This document shows positions 1-10,480 of a stretch of DNA of 64,000 nucleotides, in pieces. The translations under genes were made by a program, and so were the position numbers. The stretch comes from Apostichopus japonicus (lineage: Eukaryota > Echinodermata > Holothuroidea > Aspidochirotida > Stichopodidae). Below the pieces are notes generated by a model that worked only from the letters and a program-made list of their open reading frames with translations, had not been told where the DNA came from and made no database searches. Numbering within the stretch: position 1 is the stretch's first letter; each line of letters begins with the position of its first letter. Where the stretch lies: contig NC_092569.1 in NCBI RefSeq assembly GCF_037975245.1, positions 22,286,168 through 22,350,167 of the forward strand. Reading direction: 5' to 3'.

Positions 1-1099
1 GTACTTACGGAGACTATATGTGCAATGCATTCACTGGTGTTGCCTTTGTCCAATCGATGCAACTAAATTGTGTACTTACGGAGACTATATGTGCAATGCA
101 TTCACTGGTGTTGCCTTTGTCCAATCGATGCAAACTAAATTGTGTACTTACGGAGACTATATGTGCAATGCATTCACTGGTGTTGCCTTTGTCCAATTGA
201 TGCAACTAAATTGTGTACTTACGGGGACTATATGTGCAATGCATTCACTGGTGTTGCCTTTGTCCAATTGATGCAACTAAATTGTGTACTTACGGAGACT
301 ATATGTGCAATGCATTCACTGGTGTTGCCTTTGTCCAATCGATGCAACTAAATTGTGTACTTACGGAGACTATATGTGCAATGCATTCACTGGTGTTGCC
401 TTTGTCCAATCGATGCAACTAAATTGTGTACTTACGGAGACTATATGTGCAATGCATTCACTGGTGTTGCCTTTGTCCAATCGATGCAACTAAATTGTGT
501 ACTTACGGAGACTATATGTGCAATGCATTCACTGGTGTTGCCTTTGCCCAATCGATGCAACTAAATTGTGTACTTACGGAGACTATATGTGCAATGCATT
601 CACTGGTGTTGCCTTTGTCCAATCGATGCAACTAAATTGTGTACTTACGGAGACTATATGTGCAATGCATTCACTGGTGTTGCCTTTGCCCAATCGATGC
701 AACTAAATTGTGTACTTACGGAGACTATATGTGCAATGCATTCACTGGTGTTGCCTTTGTCCAATCGATGCAACTAAATTGTGTACTTACGGAGACTATA
801 TGTGCAATGCATTCACTGGTGTTGCCTTTGTCCAATCGATGCAAACTAAATTGTGTACTTACGGAGACTATATGTGCAATGCATTCACTGGTGTTGCCTT
901 TGTCCAATCGATGCAAACTAAATTGTGTACTTACGGAGACTATATGTGCAATGCATTCACTGGTGTTGCCTTTGTCCAATCGATGCAACTAAATTGTGTA
1001 CTTACGGAGACTATATGTGCAATGCATTCACTGGTGTTGCCTTTGTCCAATCGATGCAACTAAATTGTGTACTTACGGAGACTATATGTGCAATGCATT
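1..1099 (-). repeat. 71-bp tandem array of the VPS28 exon 5/intron junction
   Basis: Units start near 1, 72, 144, 215, 286, 357, 428, 499, 570, 641, 712, 783, 855, 927, 998 and 1069. The period is 71 bp, or 72 where the flank has one extra A. On the minus strand each unit holds 42 nt equal to the end of VPS28 coding exon 5 (encoding [14 protein letters not shown]), then GTAAGTAC and about 21 nt more of the following intron. Copies are nearly identical, differing by single substitutions. The array runs off the left edge. The last unit is cut at 1099 by an LTR and resumes at 4447. Plus-strand open frames here only reflect the repeat period. Confidence 0.95.
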
Positions 1100-1804
1100 T
1101 GTAAGTTTAGGGGTTTTCTGTACTGGCGTGCCCTCCCAAAAGTATGATGACTCAGGGGAGAGAAGTTGTAAAGATAACGCAGGAACAAAAGATTAACGGT
1201 AACTTGAAGGATGTAATAACAATTAACTGGAACAACGGTATACTTGAATAGTTTAACAACAATTAATTAGAACAACGATATACTTGAATAGTTTAACAAC
1301 CATTAACTAGGACAACGGCTTACTGGAATCATTTAATAACTTAAACAACTAACTATAAAATATAATTTACTTACAAGCTCACTTCCCACATACAGTATAA
1401 CTCAAACGTACTCACAAGTGTTGGCCGGTCAACCATGCATCCTTATTCTCTGCCTCATTCATTCGCTCTCCCAAACATTTTCAAATACAAGAAAGTTCTC
1501 TCACACCACACGCACACACTCACACAAGTTACACGCACGCAACACAATCAGCGCGCCGCGCCCGATACATTTAAAAACCTCCGTACGTAATTAAGCAGCG
1601 ATGCATCGATACAAGCGCACCATAGCCTAACGCTACACTATATACATGTACGCCCACACAAGAATACGCCTATCGTATTAATCGCTCATTTACACTCTTT
1701 CCACCTGAAACGCAGACTTCTTCTGAAGTCTAAAAAATAGTCAATCTTTATTAATCGCTCATTTACACTCTTTCCACCTGAAACACAGACTAAACATAGT
1801 CACA
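1100..1804 (-). repeat. LTR copy 1 (3' LTR relative to integrase)
   Basis: Begins tgtaagtttagg and matches the copies at 3070 and 3849 to about 1730. It extends past them through an internal duplication of about 40 bp (atcgctcatttacactcttt occurs twice). The outer end could be the CA at 1803-1804 or about 1740. Confidence 0.75.
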
Positions 1805-2152
1805 TTCCTCACTACCTAGAAGGTGGTAGGTACTTATGCCTAGACTTAGACAGCCAGTTTGACTCAAAGTCCTTCTCTCTCAAACGGAGCTCGAGTCCGT
1901 AACAATTGTAGTAATCGAGATCAGCCACTTCTTATCAAACTCCACCTAAAAGGACTACTTAAAATAAAAAAATTCAAAATTTCATAAATAACCACAACAC
2001 CGCATGCGTCGTGTATGGGCGCACACATATGAACAGCTCTTCAGGTCTATGGCAAATCTGCATCGATGCATCAGAAAATAATCCTATATATATAATTTGT
2101 AATTTGTCTTGAAAATTGTCACACATTCTGAATAAACTAATCAATGAGCTAA

Positions 2153-3037
2153 TTAAACCCACCCCAGGTCAAAGACAGTGGTGTCCGTACCGATTGCATT
2201 AGTTCCAAAACGAGGCGGTGGAACTCCTTTATTACCCCTTTCGGATCTTCTTATTTGAGTAGAATTTGTTATATTCTCAACCGCATTTTCTTGTGGCTTT
2301 TTCTCTTCGATCTTCTTGATTGGCCTCCTCCAAGTATATAGTGGATGCATGACTTCTTCTTTTTCTTTTTCTTTCAGGTCGGGGACGTTTAATTTTCTAT
2401 CATCATCCGGTTTCATGTCTTCCTGGAAGGTGCACAATTTCAGCTCGTTTCTGTGGATTACTCGTTCCTTTCCTTTTCCATTCTCAGGAAGTATCGCATA
2501 TACTGGTATGTCCGGGTTAGGTTGCTTTGCTACGATGTAGACATCCTCCTCCCACTTATCTTGGATTTTGCATCTCCCCCTGACTTTCCTGTTTCTAACC
2601 AAGACTCGTTCTCCCGGGATAAGCAGATGCGTTCTCAGTCTTTGGTTGACTGCTTTCTTCTGTCTCTGTGCCGCTCTGTCCAGATTATCCCTGACATGGT
2701 TGAAGGCACTTACGTATTTCCTGTGATGTTCTTGGACCCAACTGTCATATGCTCCAGCAGTTGGTATTGGCTGTTTTTCATCACTTCCTTTTATCATAAA
2801 ATCCACAGGTAGACGAGCATGCCTACCAAACATCAGAAAGAATGGAGTATAACCAGTTGAAGCATGGACAGTGTTATTGTAGGCATGGATGACTTCTGGA
2901 AGATGCTCCGGCCATTTCTGTTTTTGTTCTGGTGGCAGGGTTCCTAGTAAGTTGAGAAGCGTTCTGTTCATCCTTTCGCACTGGCCATTACCGGCAGGGT
3001 GATAGGGTGTAGTGTGACATTTCTTGATACCATACAT
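2153..3037 (-). pseudogene. Ty3/gypsy integrase, C-terminal fragment
   Basis: An open frame of about 294 codons. It has the integrase motif TPYHPAGNGQCERMNRTL, where the E of ERMN is the expected third catalytic acidic residue, then the TGYTPFFLMFGRHARLPVD block. A GPF/Y-like C-terminal module follows (VLVRN, then DKWEEDVYIV, then KQPNPDIPVY). The frame is open upstream of the listed ATG to the junction with the middle LTR at 3069/3070, so the first two catalytic aspartates and the zinc-binding region are absent. The frame has no internal stops, consistent with recent loss. It lies in the VPS28 intron. Confidence 0.88.
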
Positions 3038-3069
3038 AGAACAAAGTTCTTGTATAGGACAGTTGTTAA

Positions 3070-3703
3070 TGTAAGTTTAGGGGTTTTCTGTACTGGCGTG
3101 CCCTCCCAAAAGTATGATGACTCAGGGGAGAGAAGTTGTAAAGATAACGCAGGAACAAAAGATTAACGGTAACTTGAAGGATGTAATAACAATTAACTGG
3201 AACAACGGTATACTTGAATAGTTTAACAACAATTAATTAGAACAACGATATACTTGAATAGTTTAACAACCATTAACTAGGACAACGGCTTACTGGAATC
3301 ATTTAATAACTTAACCAACTAACTATAAAATATAATTTACTTACAAGCTCACTTCCCACATACAGTATAACTCAAACGTACTCACAAGTGTTGGCCGGTC
3401 AACCATGCATCCTTATTCTCTGCCTCATTCATTCGCTCTCCCAAACATTTTCAAACACAAGAAAGTTCTCTCACACCACACGCACACACTCACACAAGTT
3501 ACACGCACGCAACACAATCAGCGCGCCGCGCCCGATACATTTAAAAACCTCCGTACGCAATTAAGCAGCGATGCATCGATACAAGCGCACCATAGCCTAA
3601 CGCTACACTATATACATGTACGCCCACACAAGAATACGCCTATCGTATTAATCGCTCATTTACACTCTTTCCACCTGAAACGCAGACTTCTCCTGAAGTC
3701 TAA
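3070..3703 (-). repeat. LTR copy 2, fused directly to integrase coding sequence
   Basis: Nearly identical to copy 1. Its inner terminus (minus-strand ...CTTACA) abuts the middle of the integrase frame at 3069. On the other side it abuts the leader region. This suggests self-integration or recombination between copies. Confidence 0.8.
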
Positions 3704-3832
3704 AATAATTTAATACGATATTGAAATAAAATCTTGAATAAAATTCGCTAACAACTTTACTTGTTTACTTTTCTTTTAACTAAAATTACGTACGTGCCTC
3801 TGCGAAATCTTTAAAACTAAGCCAGTACTCCA

Positions 3833-3847
3833 ACACTTCTGACACCA
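3833..3847 (-). other. Retroelement primer-binding site (tRNA-Leu type)
   Basis: On the minus strand the sequence one base after the LTR terminus reads TGGTGTCAGAAGTG. This is complementary to a tRNA-Leu 3' end, including its CCA. It fixes the element's strand and the LTR boundary. Confidence 0.7.
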
Positions 3848-3848
3848 A

Positions 3849-4446
3849 TGTAAGTTTAGGGGTTTTCTGTACTGGCGTGCCCTCCCAAAAGTATGATGAC
3901 TCAGGGGAGAGAAGTTGTAAAGATAACGCAGGAACAAAAGATTAACGGTAACTTGAAGGATGTAATAACAATTAACTGGAACAACGGTATACTTGAATAG
4001 TTTAACAACAATTAATTAGAACAACGATATACTTGAATAGTTTAACAACCATTAACTAGGACAACGGCTTACTGGAATCATTTAATAACTTAACCAACTA
4101 ACTATAAAATATAATTTACTTACAAGCTCACTTCCCACATACAGTATAACTCAAACGTACTCACAAGTGTTGGCCGGTCAACCATGCATCCTTATTCTCT
4201 GCCTCATTCATTCGCTCTCCCAAACATTTTCAAATACAAGAAAGTTCTCTCACACCACACGCACACACTCACACAAGTTACACGCACGCAACACAATCAG
4301 CGCGCCGCGCCCGATACATTTAAAAACCTCCGTACGTAATTAAGCAGCGATGCATCGATACAAGCGCACCATAGCCTAACGCTACACTATATACATGTAC
4401 GCCCACACAAGAATACGCCTATCGTATTAATCGCTCATTTACACTT
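3849..4446 (-). repeat. LTR copy 3 (5' LTR, outer end truncated)
   Basis: Nearly identical to copies 1 and 2, and ends abruptly at 4446 against the VPS28 junction repeat. Next to its inner end is a leucine-tRNA-like primer-binding site. Confidence 0.8.
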
Positions 4447-4567
4447 TCACTGGTGTTGCCTTTGTTCAATCGACGCAAACTAAATTGTGTACTTACGGAG
4501 ACTATATGTGCAATGCATTCACTGGTGTTGCCTTTGCCCAATCGATGCAACTAAATTGTGTACTTAC
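4447..4567 (-). repeat. Proximal part of the VPS28 junction array
   Basis: This continues the 71-bp array on the other side of the LTR insertion: the rest of the interrupted unit (4447-4488), then one complete decoy unit (4489-4559), then the intronic tail of the authentic exon 5. The decoy donor (plus-strand acttacggag) has C at -1 on the minus strand. The authentic donor at 4566-4568 (acttaccgag) has G at -1. The real exon is therefore the unit nearest the 5' end of the array, which fixes the direction of the duplication. Confidence 0.92.
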
Positions 4568-7500
4568 CGAGACTATATGTGCAATGCATTCACTGGTGTT
4601 GCCTTTGTCATCCTTGATCGTAATAGGTCTGTCTTCTTTGATACGCTCAATGGCGGCAGAACAACTCATCTGAGAACATTAAATACAACCAAAGAGAAAA
4701 AGAAGATATTTAATTCTGTTGATATTTTCCTCTAAAAGTTGCAAGTCACATCTTGTGTACTGTTATATACAGGGTCACAACCATTATTTTGTACTGGGTG
4801 TGGGGTGGGAGGGGGGAGCTTAGATGTTTTGTCATCCAGGGGATGGGATGCAGACTAAGATTGGCTAATGGCCATTAAGTATGTTGTCTCACATGTTTCT
4901 TTCGAACTCTGACTTTGTTGAGTATTATTTATCTACATCTTTGTCAAGAAAGACGACTGGTGGCAAGGACCTTTGCGGCATACACAATTTAACAGCAATT
5001 GTTGTATTCGAGAACCATGGAGCCTCTTTTTACACGAACCTCTTTTGCTTTCAGACTATTTGGAGAGATGTGATGCATCTATCCCAGCAAATTAGATAAA
5101 AATGTGTCATTGTTTTCTGAGCTACTGTGGATTCCAAGGTGTCCCGAAAGATCTGTGTAAAATTCAAAACCTACCCAGTACCCAACAGCAAATATTAGCA
5201 GAACATCGATTAAAGTTGATGGGTCATGTTTACCTCAGCCAATCCTTATTGCAGAAAGACATAAATTCTGGACCGCCACAAACGGTGAGAACAAATATAG
5301 ATATACTAAACACTGTTATACTGAAAAATATTAGTGCTTATTGCACACTTGGGTCATTCTTAATTCACCATGTTATAGCTGAAATAAACACCAAAATGGC
5401 AACAAAACACACCAAAAACGAGAAAAAAACAATGCGTGTACTATCGATGGCTGACCTAACTTTTGACAAGGCTGGGAGCAAATGTCTGGTAGAGGAAATG
5501 ACATCTATTGCTACCATTGAACTAAGTTATTAGTACTAGGACATTGTACAGACTATACATAACATGAACTTTCCCTCAGGACCCATGAATGGCAGAGGCT
5601 CTAACAAATGTTTTAACATCTTCCCAAGCCTACCTACATCCTGTCAACCCTACCCCACATACTGACGACCCACTATTAAAAATCAAAGACAGGGTATTCC
5701 CATGGCTGGTAATGACCTGTTTAATTCTCCTACCCTACCCCACATCCTGACCCACTATTAAAAATCAAAGACAGGGTATTCCCATGGCTGGATAATGACC
5801 TGTTAAATTCTCCTACCAACCCTACCCCCCATCTTGACCCATTATTAAAAATCAAAGACAGGGCATTCCCGTGGCTGGATAATGACCTGTTGAATTCTCC
5901 TGCCAACCCTATCCTGCATCTTGAAGACCCACTCTTATAGCAGCTTTTTGCATTTTGTCATCCTTTTCCCACCCATTTGACATGTCCATCGAGTTTTTTC
6001 ATGTATTCATCACAAAACAGCAAACTAAGATATTGGCCAAGTATTTTCCTTGTCTGGAGCGTTAATTGGCGAGTAATTAAGGACTTCTGCAGGTAATGAG
6101 TAAAGTGTCATCCCACACATGGTTCTCCTTTAGCAAGATGGAACTTCCTTACCTTGTATTTTTTCACAAAGTCTTCCACTGTATGTATTTGTTCACTCTG
6201 TACTAGTTTGAAGGCTGCTTTGTATTGGACTAGCAACTTGGAGCAAGCTGCAGTATATCTGGAAAAACAAAATAGAAGAAACGATGGAACACATGCAAAT
6301 GTAGATAATGCCCAAATCCCCCCTCTTCTTCTCCTCCCCCCTCTCTTTCTCCTCCCCCCTCTGGTTCTCCTCCCCCTTTCATTCTCCTCCCCCTTCTGGT
6401 TCTCCCCCTTTGGTTCTCCTCCCCCCTCTGGTTCTCCTCCCACCTCTGGTTCTCCTCCCCCCCTCTGGTTCTCCTCCCCTCTTGTTCTCCTCTCCCCTCT
6501 CTTTCTCCTCCCCCCTCTCATTTTCCTCCCCCCTCTGGTTCTCCCCCTCTGGTTCTCCTCCCCCCTCTGGTTCTCCTCCCACTCTCGTTCTCCTCCCCCC
6601 TCTCATTCTCCTCCCCCCTCTTGTTCTCCTCCCCCCTCTCCTTCTCCTGGCCCTCTGCGGATGTACACTGTACTTCCACAAATTTCATAAATTACTGATA
6701 TATGCATACAGTATATAAATCTTTGCTCTTGAAATCCCTTTCAGATACAATGAAGCAATTCCCTGATCTGAGATTATTTACATTATTTACTGTGATGGTT
6801 CAGTTTACAAACTACTGTTCTACTTAAGTTAATACTAGTATACACATAATACACTCAGGAAGGACCATGCAAAAGGCATACATGTACACATAACACAGTT
6901 TAATACCATGCACATTAATTACGACCTCCTTTCATGTGTTTGAAAGTCACATCGCATCAAGCTGATTGTCAGACAAACTGCAACATTTCTCTGACGGCAT
7001 TGATTCTTCATTCTCTGAATTATTAAGTAGTTTATTTTAGTAGAAAAAAGGGATCAGGAGGGACACTCAAGTCCCCATCAGGACCTTATAGGAGAGAAAA
7101 AAAACTGAAGCTCTAGTGTCGTGATTTTCAAGAGATGTGACCGCCTATAATAAGGAACACTCTTTAAGGAACTAATCATCCTAGTAGCCCTCCACTGGAC
7201 CTTTTCAATTACTTCCTTATCCTTAGCAAAATATGGGTTACAAGCCTGCACAGCATACTCCAGCTGAGGCCTAACCAACTGATTATAAAGCCTAAGTAAG
7301 TTGTCCTCTTTCAGAAAACTGACGTTCCGCTTGATCATACCTAAAATCCTATTAACCCTTTAAGCAGCTCAAGACAAAGTTTAGAAGGTTGCAGAGATGA
7401 GTCAATGTAGATACCAATGTGGAAGAATGAGAATAAGATGAGAGAAAGGACTTGCAAATTTTGTTTGAAGGGAAAATACAGCAAATGCCGCGCTTGTTGT

Positions 7501-9671
7501 TAGAATACATACTCTTTGGGTGTTAAAGCATCTCTTATGTAAGCTTTTTCCAACCACTGCAGCGTGTTCAAGACTGCAAATAATTCAGCCATATTGTCAT
7601 ACTTCTCACGTTCTCTCACATTCCGGAAGAGTTTGACTTCCTGTAAAACAAATATAAATCAACAAAAATCTGATTAATGAAACATGAAGTATATAGGCCT
7701 ACAACCTGTCTGCTTCAAATCAAGTTTTTTATATGATTACTGATTGTCGAATATTAAACTGCATGCCAAGAGTCAGTCTTTAATGTATGCAAGACCTTCT
7801 CCATACACTGAGCACTGAAGTATTTTATGTAACCTACCCAGCAACACAACTAAAGTTTACAAGGTCTATACAGTAGCACATGGTTTGAAGTTTACTTATG
7901 GGAGAAAAGCATACTAATTTGAAACTACAGGCTCTGACCCCCCCCCCCCCCCGGCATATATTGATGTGAACATATAATACAGTATAACACCATTAAAAGC
8001 ATTCATTTGGCACGGATTTTCCTCAAAGTTTGTTTGGAAAAACAATGTTTCCTTAAAAAATTTACAATATGCTCTAAACTATTTTCAAATATAGAAACTA
8101 TAGACTGTAGTGCAATAAGGTAATGAATTCCCCTTCATGAAGTAGCAGCCCCCACCCTCCAACCCCATCAGTTGTGCCCTAAACACAAAGGAGATCAGTA
8201 TTATGTTTTTGCCCAATAGGCAATAATTTCCTATTTTCCATAAACCGCAAGGGTCCCAAAGGTTGTACACGACTACACGTATGTCAAGATGTTTTCATAG
8301 TCTTCTGAGGTAACAAGAAAGCATTAATAGGTAATTTGGAGAAGTCTGATGAATTGTGGAATATCATATTAAAGCACCAAATACTCCTTCATTTCCACTA
8401 GATGCCTATATATAAAAAAATAGGAAGGAAAGAGAAGAGTTAATGTGAGGAAGAATAACGTAATTTTCACTAACCTCAAACAGTTCTGGTCGGTTTGCAG
8501 GATCTGAAATTTAAAATGTGGAAAAAGAATTTATTCTTGGTCATTCACTACCAAAACTGTTGTCTAAACTTCTACCTTTGCACCATCCTCTAGAGATAGT
8601 TGTATGGTGGTGAATGGTAACTTTTGAGTGTACCCTCAATTCATATATTATTATGTTATAATACATATGTAGTTGTACTGATAGCCACTGTAGTTACTAT
8701 GATTGTAAGTCAATTTGTGACCACTTCATCGATCACACTTTTAATCTATACAGCCATAACAGAAATAGCCAAATTGGCACAATGAAACATCATACTTTTA
8801 TTTTGAGACACTTTCTTGAATTATTCCACTCATTTTATGGAATTATTCAGTAAACCTCAATGCACATGAAAAGTTGTGGAATTTGTTTTTCCATTAATTA
8901 GGAAGGTGAATAATAAGTTACATTGGCCAGATATACACTTCTTCATAGCTCCCAACTCTTGAGAAGGTAAATGCTGGTCCATGCCACGAATTGCTGTCCT
9001 TTTGAATTTTTATGGAATCCTGGTGATGCCTACATGTAAAATGGTGGCACTTAGAAAGGCTTTTGTCACCCAAAATTTTGTGAGAAATATGCATTTTTTT
9101 GTGTGTAACAGCAATAAATTGATTAGTAGATGATGAATCATTCTTTCCTGTGGCATGAAAATGTTCGCTGCTAGCCCCAATGAAAAGAAATATAGGCTAA
9201 TTTGAGGTTCAAATGATACTGTATAGGAGGTTTTATACTCTATTATGCTAAATGCTAAAGAAATGATGGTTGCCAAGTCAAAATTTGATGCATTTTTTTT
9301 TAAGTATACTTGCAAAATTACAATGCGGGTTTTTCGGACGCTTTCGCGGGTCAGCGTGTTAGACTGCGGGTCCAACCCGCGAATTGCGGGTCAGTTGGGA
9401 GCTCTGCTACTTTCTCTTCTATCAGTTGCACAGAAATAAAACGATAAGCTTACAAGTTAAAGTACCCACTATTTATACCGGTTCCACGACTAGGCTATAA
9501 TATGGCTACATCCGACAATTTCGTAGCAGTTACAGTAACACAGCATCATCACATTCGCATCCTCATGTAGAATTTCACATGAAATGCTTATTTGGAAATG
9601 TAAGAAAACATTATTAGCTATTGAAGTTACTTACTTGTAGGTGTTTGATTCTGGGCGACTCCGGAGAACAT
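4568..9671 (-). CDS. vps28: VPS28, ESCRT-I subunit (partial; 3' exons off the left edge)
   Basis: Five coding exons read on the minus strand: 9671-9635, 8503-8475 (29 nt), 7640-7513, 6258-6153 and 4669-4568. All have AG/GT borders and the phases join (402 nt, 134 codons). The product starts MFSGVAQNQ. It contains [42 protein letters not shown] and [18 protein letters not shown], which match the N-terminal half of metazoan VPS28 nearly word for word. VPS28 is a core ESCRT-I subunit (with TSG101 and VPS37) in endosomal sorting of ubiquitinated cargo. Family length is about 220 residues, so roughly 85 C-terminal residues (the domain that binds ESCRT-II) must lie beyond position 1. The ATG at 4669 is internal, not a start. 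The intron after exon 5 carries tandem copies of that exon's 3' end and an LTR element. The gene is divergent from the fibrinogen-domain gene at 11401. Confidence 0.93.
4740..6152. other. VPS28 intron 4, no recognised gene
   Basis: Lies between coding exons at 6153 and 4669. A plus-strand open frame of 143 codons (5102-5533) begins [12 protein letters not shown]. It resembles no family I recognise, has no clear splice partners and is antisense to VPS28, so I leave it uncalled. An 80-bp tandem repeat lies at 5648-5935. Confidence 0.6.
5648..5935. repeat. About 80-bp tandem repeat, 3 to 4 copies, VPS28 intron
   Basis: Repeated block with cctaccccacat, then attaaaaatcaaagacaggg, then ggataatgacctgtt. 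Successive copies diverge by a few substitutions and small indels. Confidence 0.85.
6314..6652. repeat. Polypyrimidine/polypurine minisatellite (ctcctccccc-type)
   Basis: About 340 bp almost purely C and T on the plus strand, built from 12 to 18-bp variants of ctcctcccccctctggtt. In VPS28 pre-mRNA it is a G/A-rich intronic stretch about 55 nt upstream of the exon at 6258. The Arg/Gly/Glu-rich open frames across it are by-products of the composition. Confidence 0.9.
7078..7370 (-). mobile_element. CR1-like LINE fragment (reverse transcriptase C-terminal part)
   Basis: A minus-strand frame reads [20 protein letters not shown], then [20 protein letters not shown], then [10 protein letters not shown]. 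This is the typical region after the RT core of CR1/Jockey-type LINEs. It is truncated at both ends and sits in the VPS28 intron, on the gene's strand. Confidence 0.85.
8944..9398. mobile_element. Possible hAT-type MITE in VPS28 intron 1
   Basis: Inverted termini: CATAGCTCCCAACT at the left and the complement of CAGAGCTCCCAACT at the right, bounding about 455 bp with GC-rich inner palindromes (tgcgggtccaacccgcga). The flanks do not show a clean target duplication, so the boundaries are tentative. Confidence 0.35.
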
Positions 9672-9888
9672 GGCGAATGTTTGTGTCTCCTAACTTGCAA
9701 AATAATATTCGAACTATCAGCGTACTGTAAATCTGTACGTACGTAGGAACAATTGAGTATGTATTGAAATGACTCGGGGTTGTATTTTAGTGCATGACGC
9801 ACTAAACTATACTGCACTGCGCACAACCCAAGATCAAAACACTCCAGTACGTATTTATATATGGAACGCCAAAAAGGTATTAGGTGGC

Positions 9889-10280
9889 GCTACTACTCTA
9901 AACAGGATAAGTTTACAAGTTTATTACAACTCTGAGTCACCTCCAATGAGGTATATGAGTACAGATTATGCGAATATATAACAATCATGAAGCAAGATGG
10001 CTACAACAGGAAAGAACTAATGAAAAATTCAAAGGCAAGAAAAGTGGAAAGGTTATAATCGTGGCGCCAGCCATAAATGAAGAAAAGAAAAAAGATTTTA
10101 AAAAGCAAGGAAAGTGTATAATGGACGGAAGATGCAGATCCTCTATTGGAGATGCTACTACCCTAAACTCGAGGTGCTACTACCCTAAGCAGAAGGTGCT
10201 ACTACTCCTAAGAGACGATGCTGTTGTAAAAGCTGCCGCTACTACTCTAAATAGGCGATGCTACTATGCTACTACTACAG
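9889..10280. repeat. Degenerate short repeat (gctactac-nctaa units)
   Basis: Irregular copies of ggtgctactaccctaa-like units at 9889, 10144, 10170, 10194, 10233 and 10255, in the intergenic space between VPS28 and the fibrinogen-domain gene. No coding feature is supported. Confidence 0.5.
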
Positions 10281-10480
10281 GCAAGCCGTAAATAAGAAAT
10301 GAATGTGTAGCAAGTGGTATGACAGATATATAGTAAATAAATAAATAAAGAATAACACACCAGAAAAATTCCACTTCACGACCGGTTTCCTCCTTTTGGT
10401 ACTCATCAGGCGAAGGTAGGAATCGAACCCCGGATCTTGCGTCACGAACCGAAGTCCATACCACTCGACCACAGTGATTC
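10280..10480 (-). mobile_element. tRNA-derived SINE, copy 1, with hammerhead-like body
   Basis: On the minus strand: A box TGGTCGAGTGG (10471-10461), B box GGTTCGATTCC (10429-10419), then a hammerhead-type motif (10415-10374). An (ATTT)n stretch and a shared tail ending GCTACACATTCATTTCTTAT follow. A second copy of the same body lies at 10624-10774. tRNA head, unrelated body and simple tail are the SINE layout. It is not a functional tRNA. Confidence 0.8.
10374..10415 (-). ncRNA. Hammerhead ribozyme motif, copy with broken stem II
   Basis: Same layout as the copy at 10709-10750. The last base of stem II is G instead of C (GGAG versus GGAC), which removes the G-C pair next to the core GAAA. 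Probably weakened or inactive. Confidence 0.5.

Larger units (their letters stand above)
1100..4446 (-). mobile_element. Rearranged Ty3/gypsy-type LTR retrotransposon with three LTR copies
   Basis: Three near-identical direct repeats begin tgtaagtttagg at 1100, 3070 and 3849. In minus-strand order: LTR (4446-3849, outer end truncated), a primer-binding site, a leader of about 145 bp, a second LTR (about 3703-3070), an integrase C-terminal frame (2153-3069), a 3' untranslated part, and the last LTR (1804 or 1740 to 1100). Gag, protease, reverse transcriptase, RNase H and the first part of integrase are missing. The LTRs differ at only a few positions, so the element is young. It lies inside one unit of the VPS28 junction array, on the gene's strand. 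No target-site duplication survives because the right end is truncated. A misassembly that collapsed the internal region is possible. Confidence 0.85.

Noticed and set aside
1-1099. CRISPR-like array
   Set aside because: No unique spacers: the whole unit repeats. The DNA is eukaryotic and the unit derives from a VPS28 exon end.
20-1196. Series of plus-strand and minus-strand open frames of 60 to 117 codons
   Set aside because: They recur every 71 bp and come from the exon-junction repeat. Only the real exon at 4568-4669 belongs to a gene.
3405-3713. 102-codon plus-strand frame
   Set aside because: Lies within an LTR copy. Near-identical copies at 1435 and 4183 carry substitutions and a stop.
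4485-4735. Start of a gene at the minus-strand ATG at 4669
   Set aside because: It follows a splice acceptor (ttctcag) and continues VPS28 in phase, so the Met is internal.
6154-6690. Pro/Ser-rich (plus) and Arg/Gly/Glu-rich (minus) frames of 100 to 178 codons
   Set aside because: Translation of the pyrimidine/purine minisatellite. Only minus-strand 6258-6153 is coding.
10419-10471. tRNA gene on the minus strand
   Set aside because: A and B boxes are present, but no acceptor stem closes, and a shared non-tRNA body and tail follow in two copies: a SINE.
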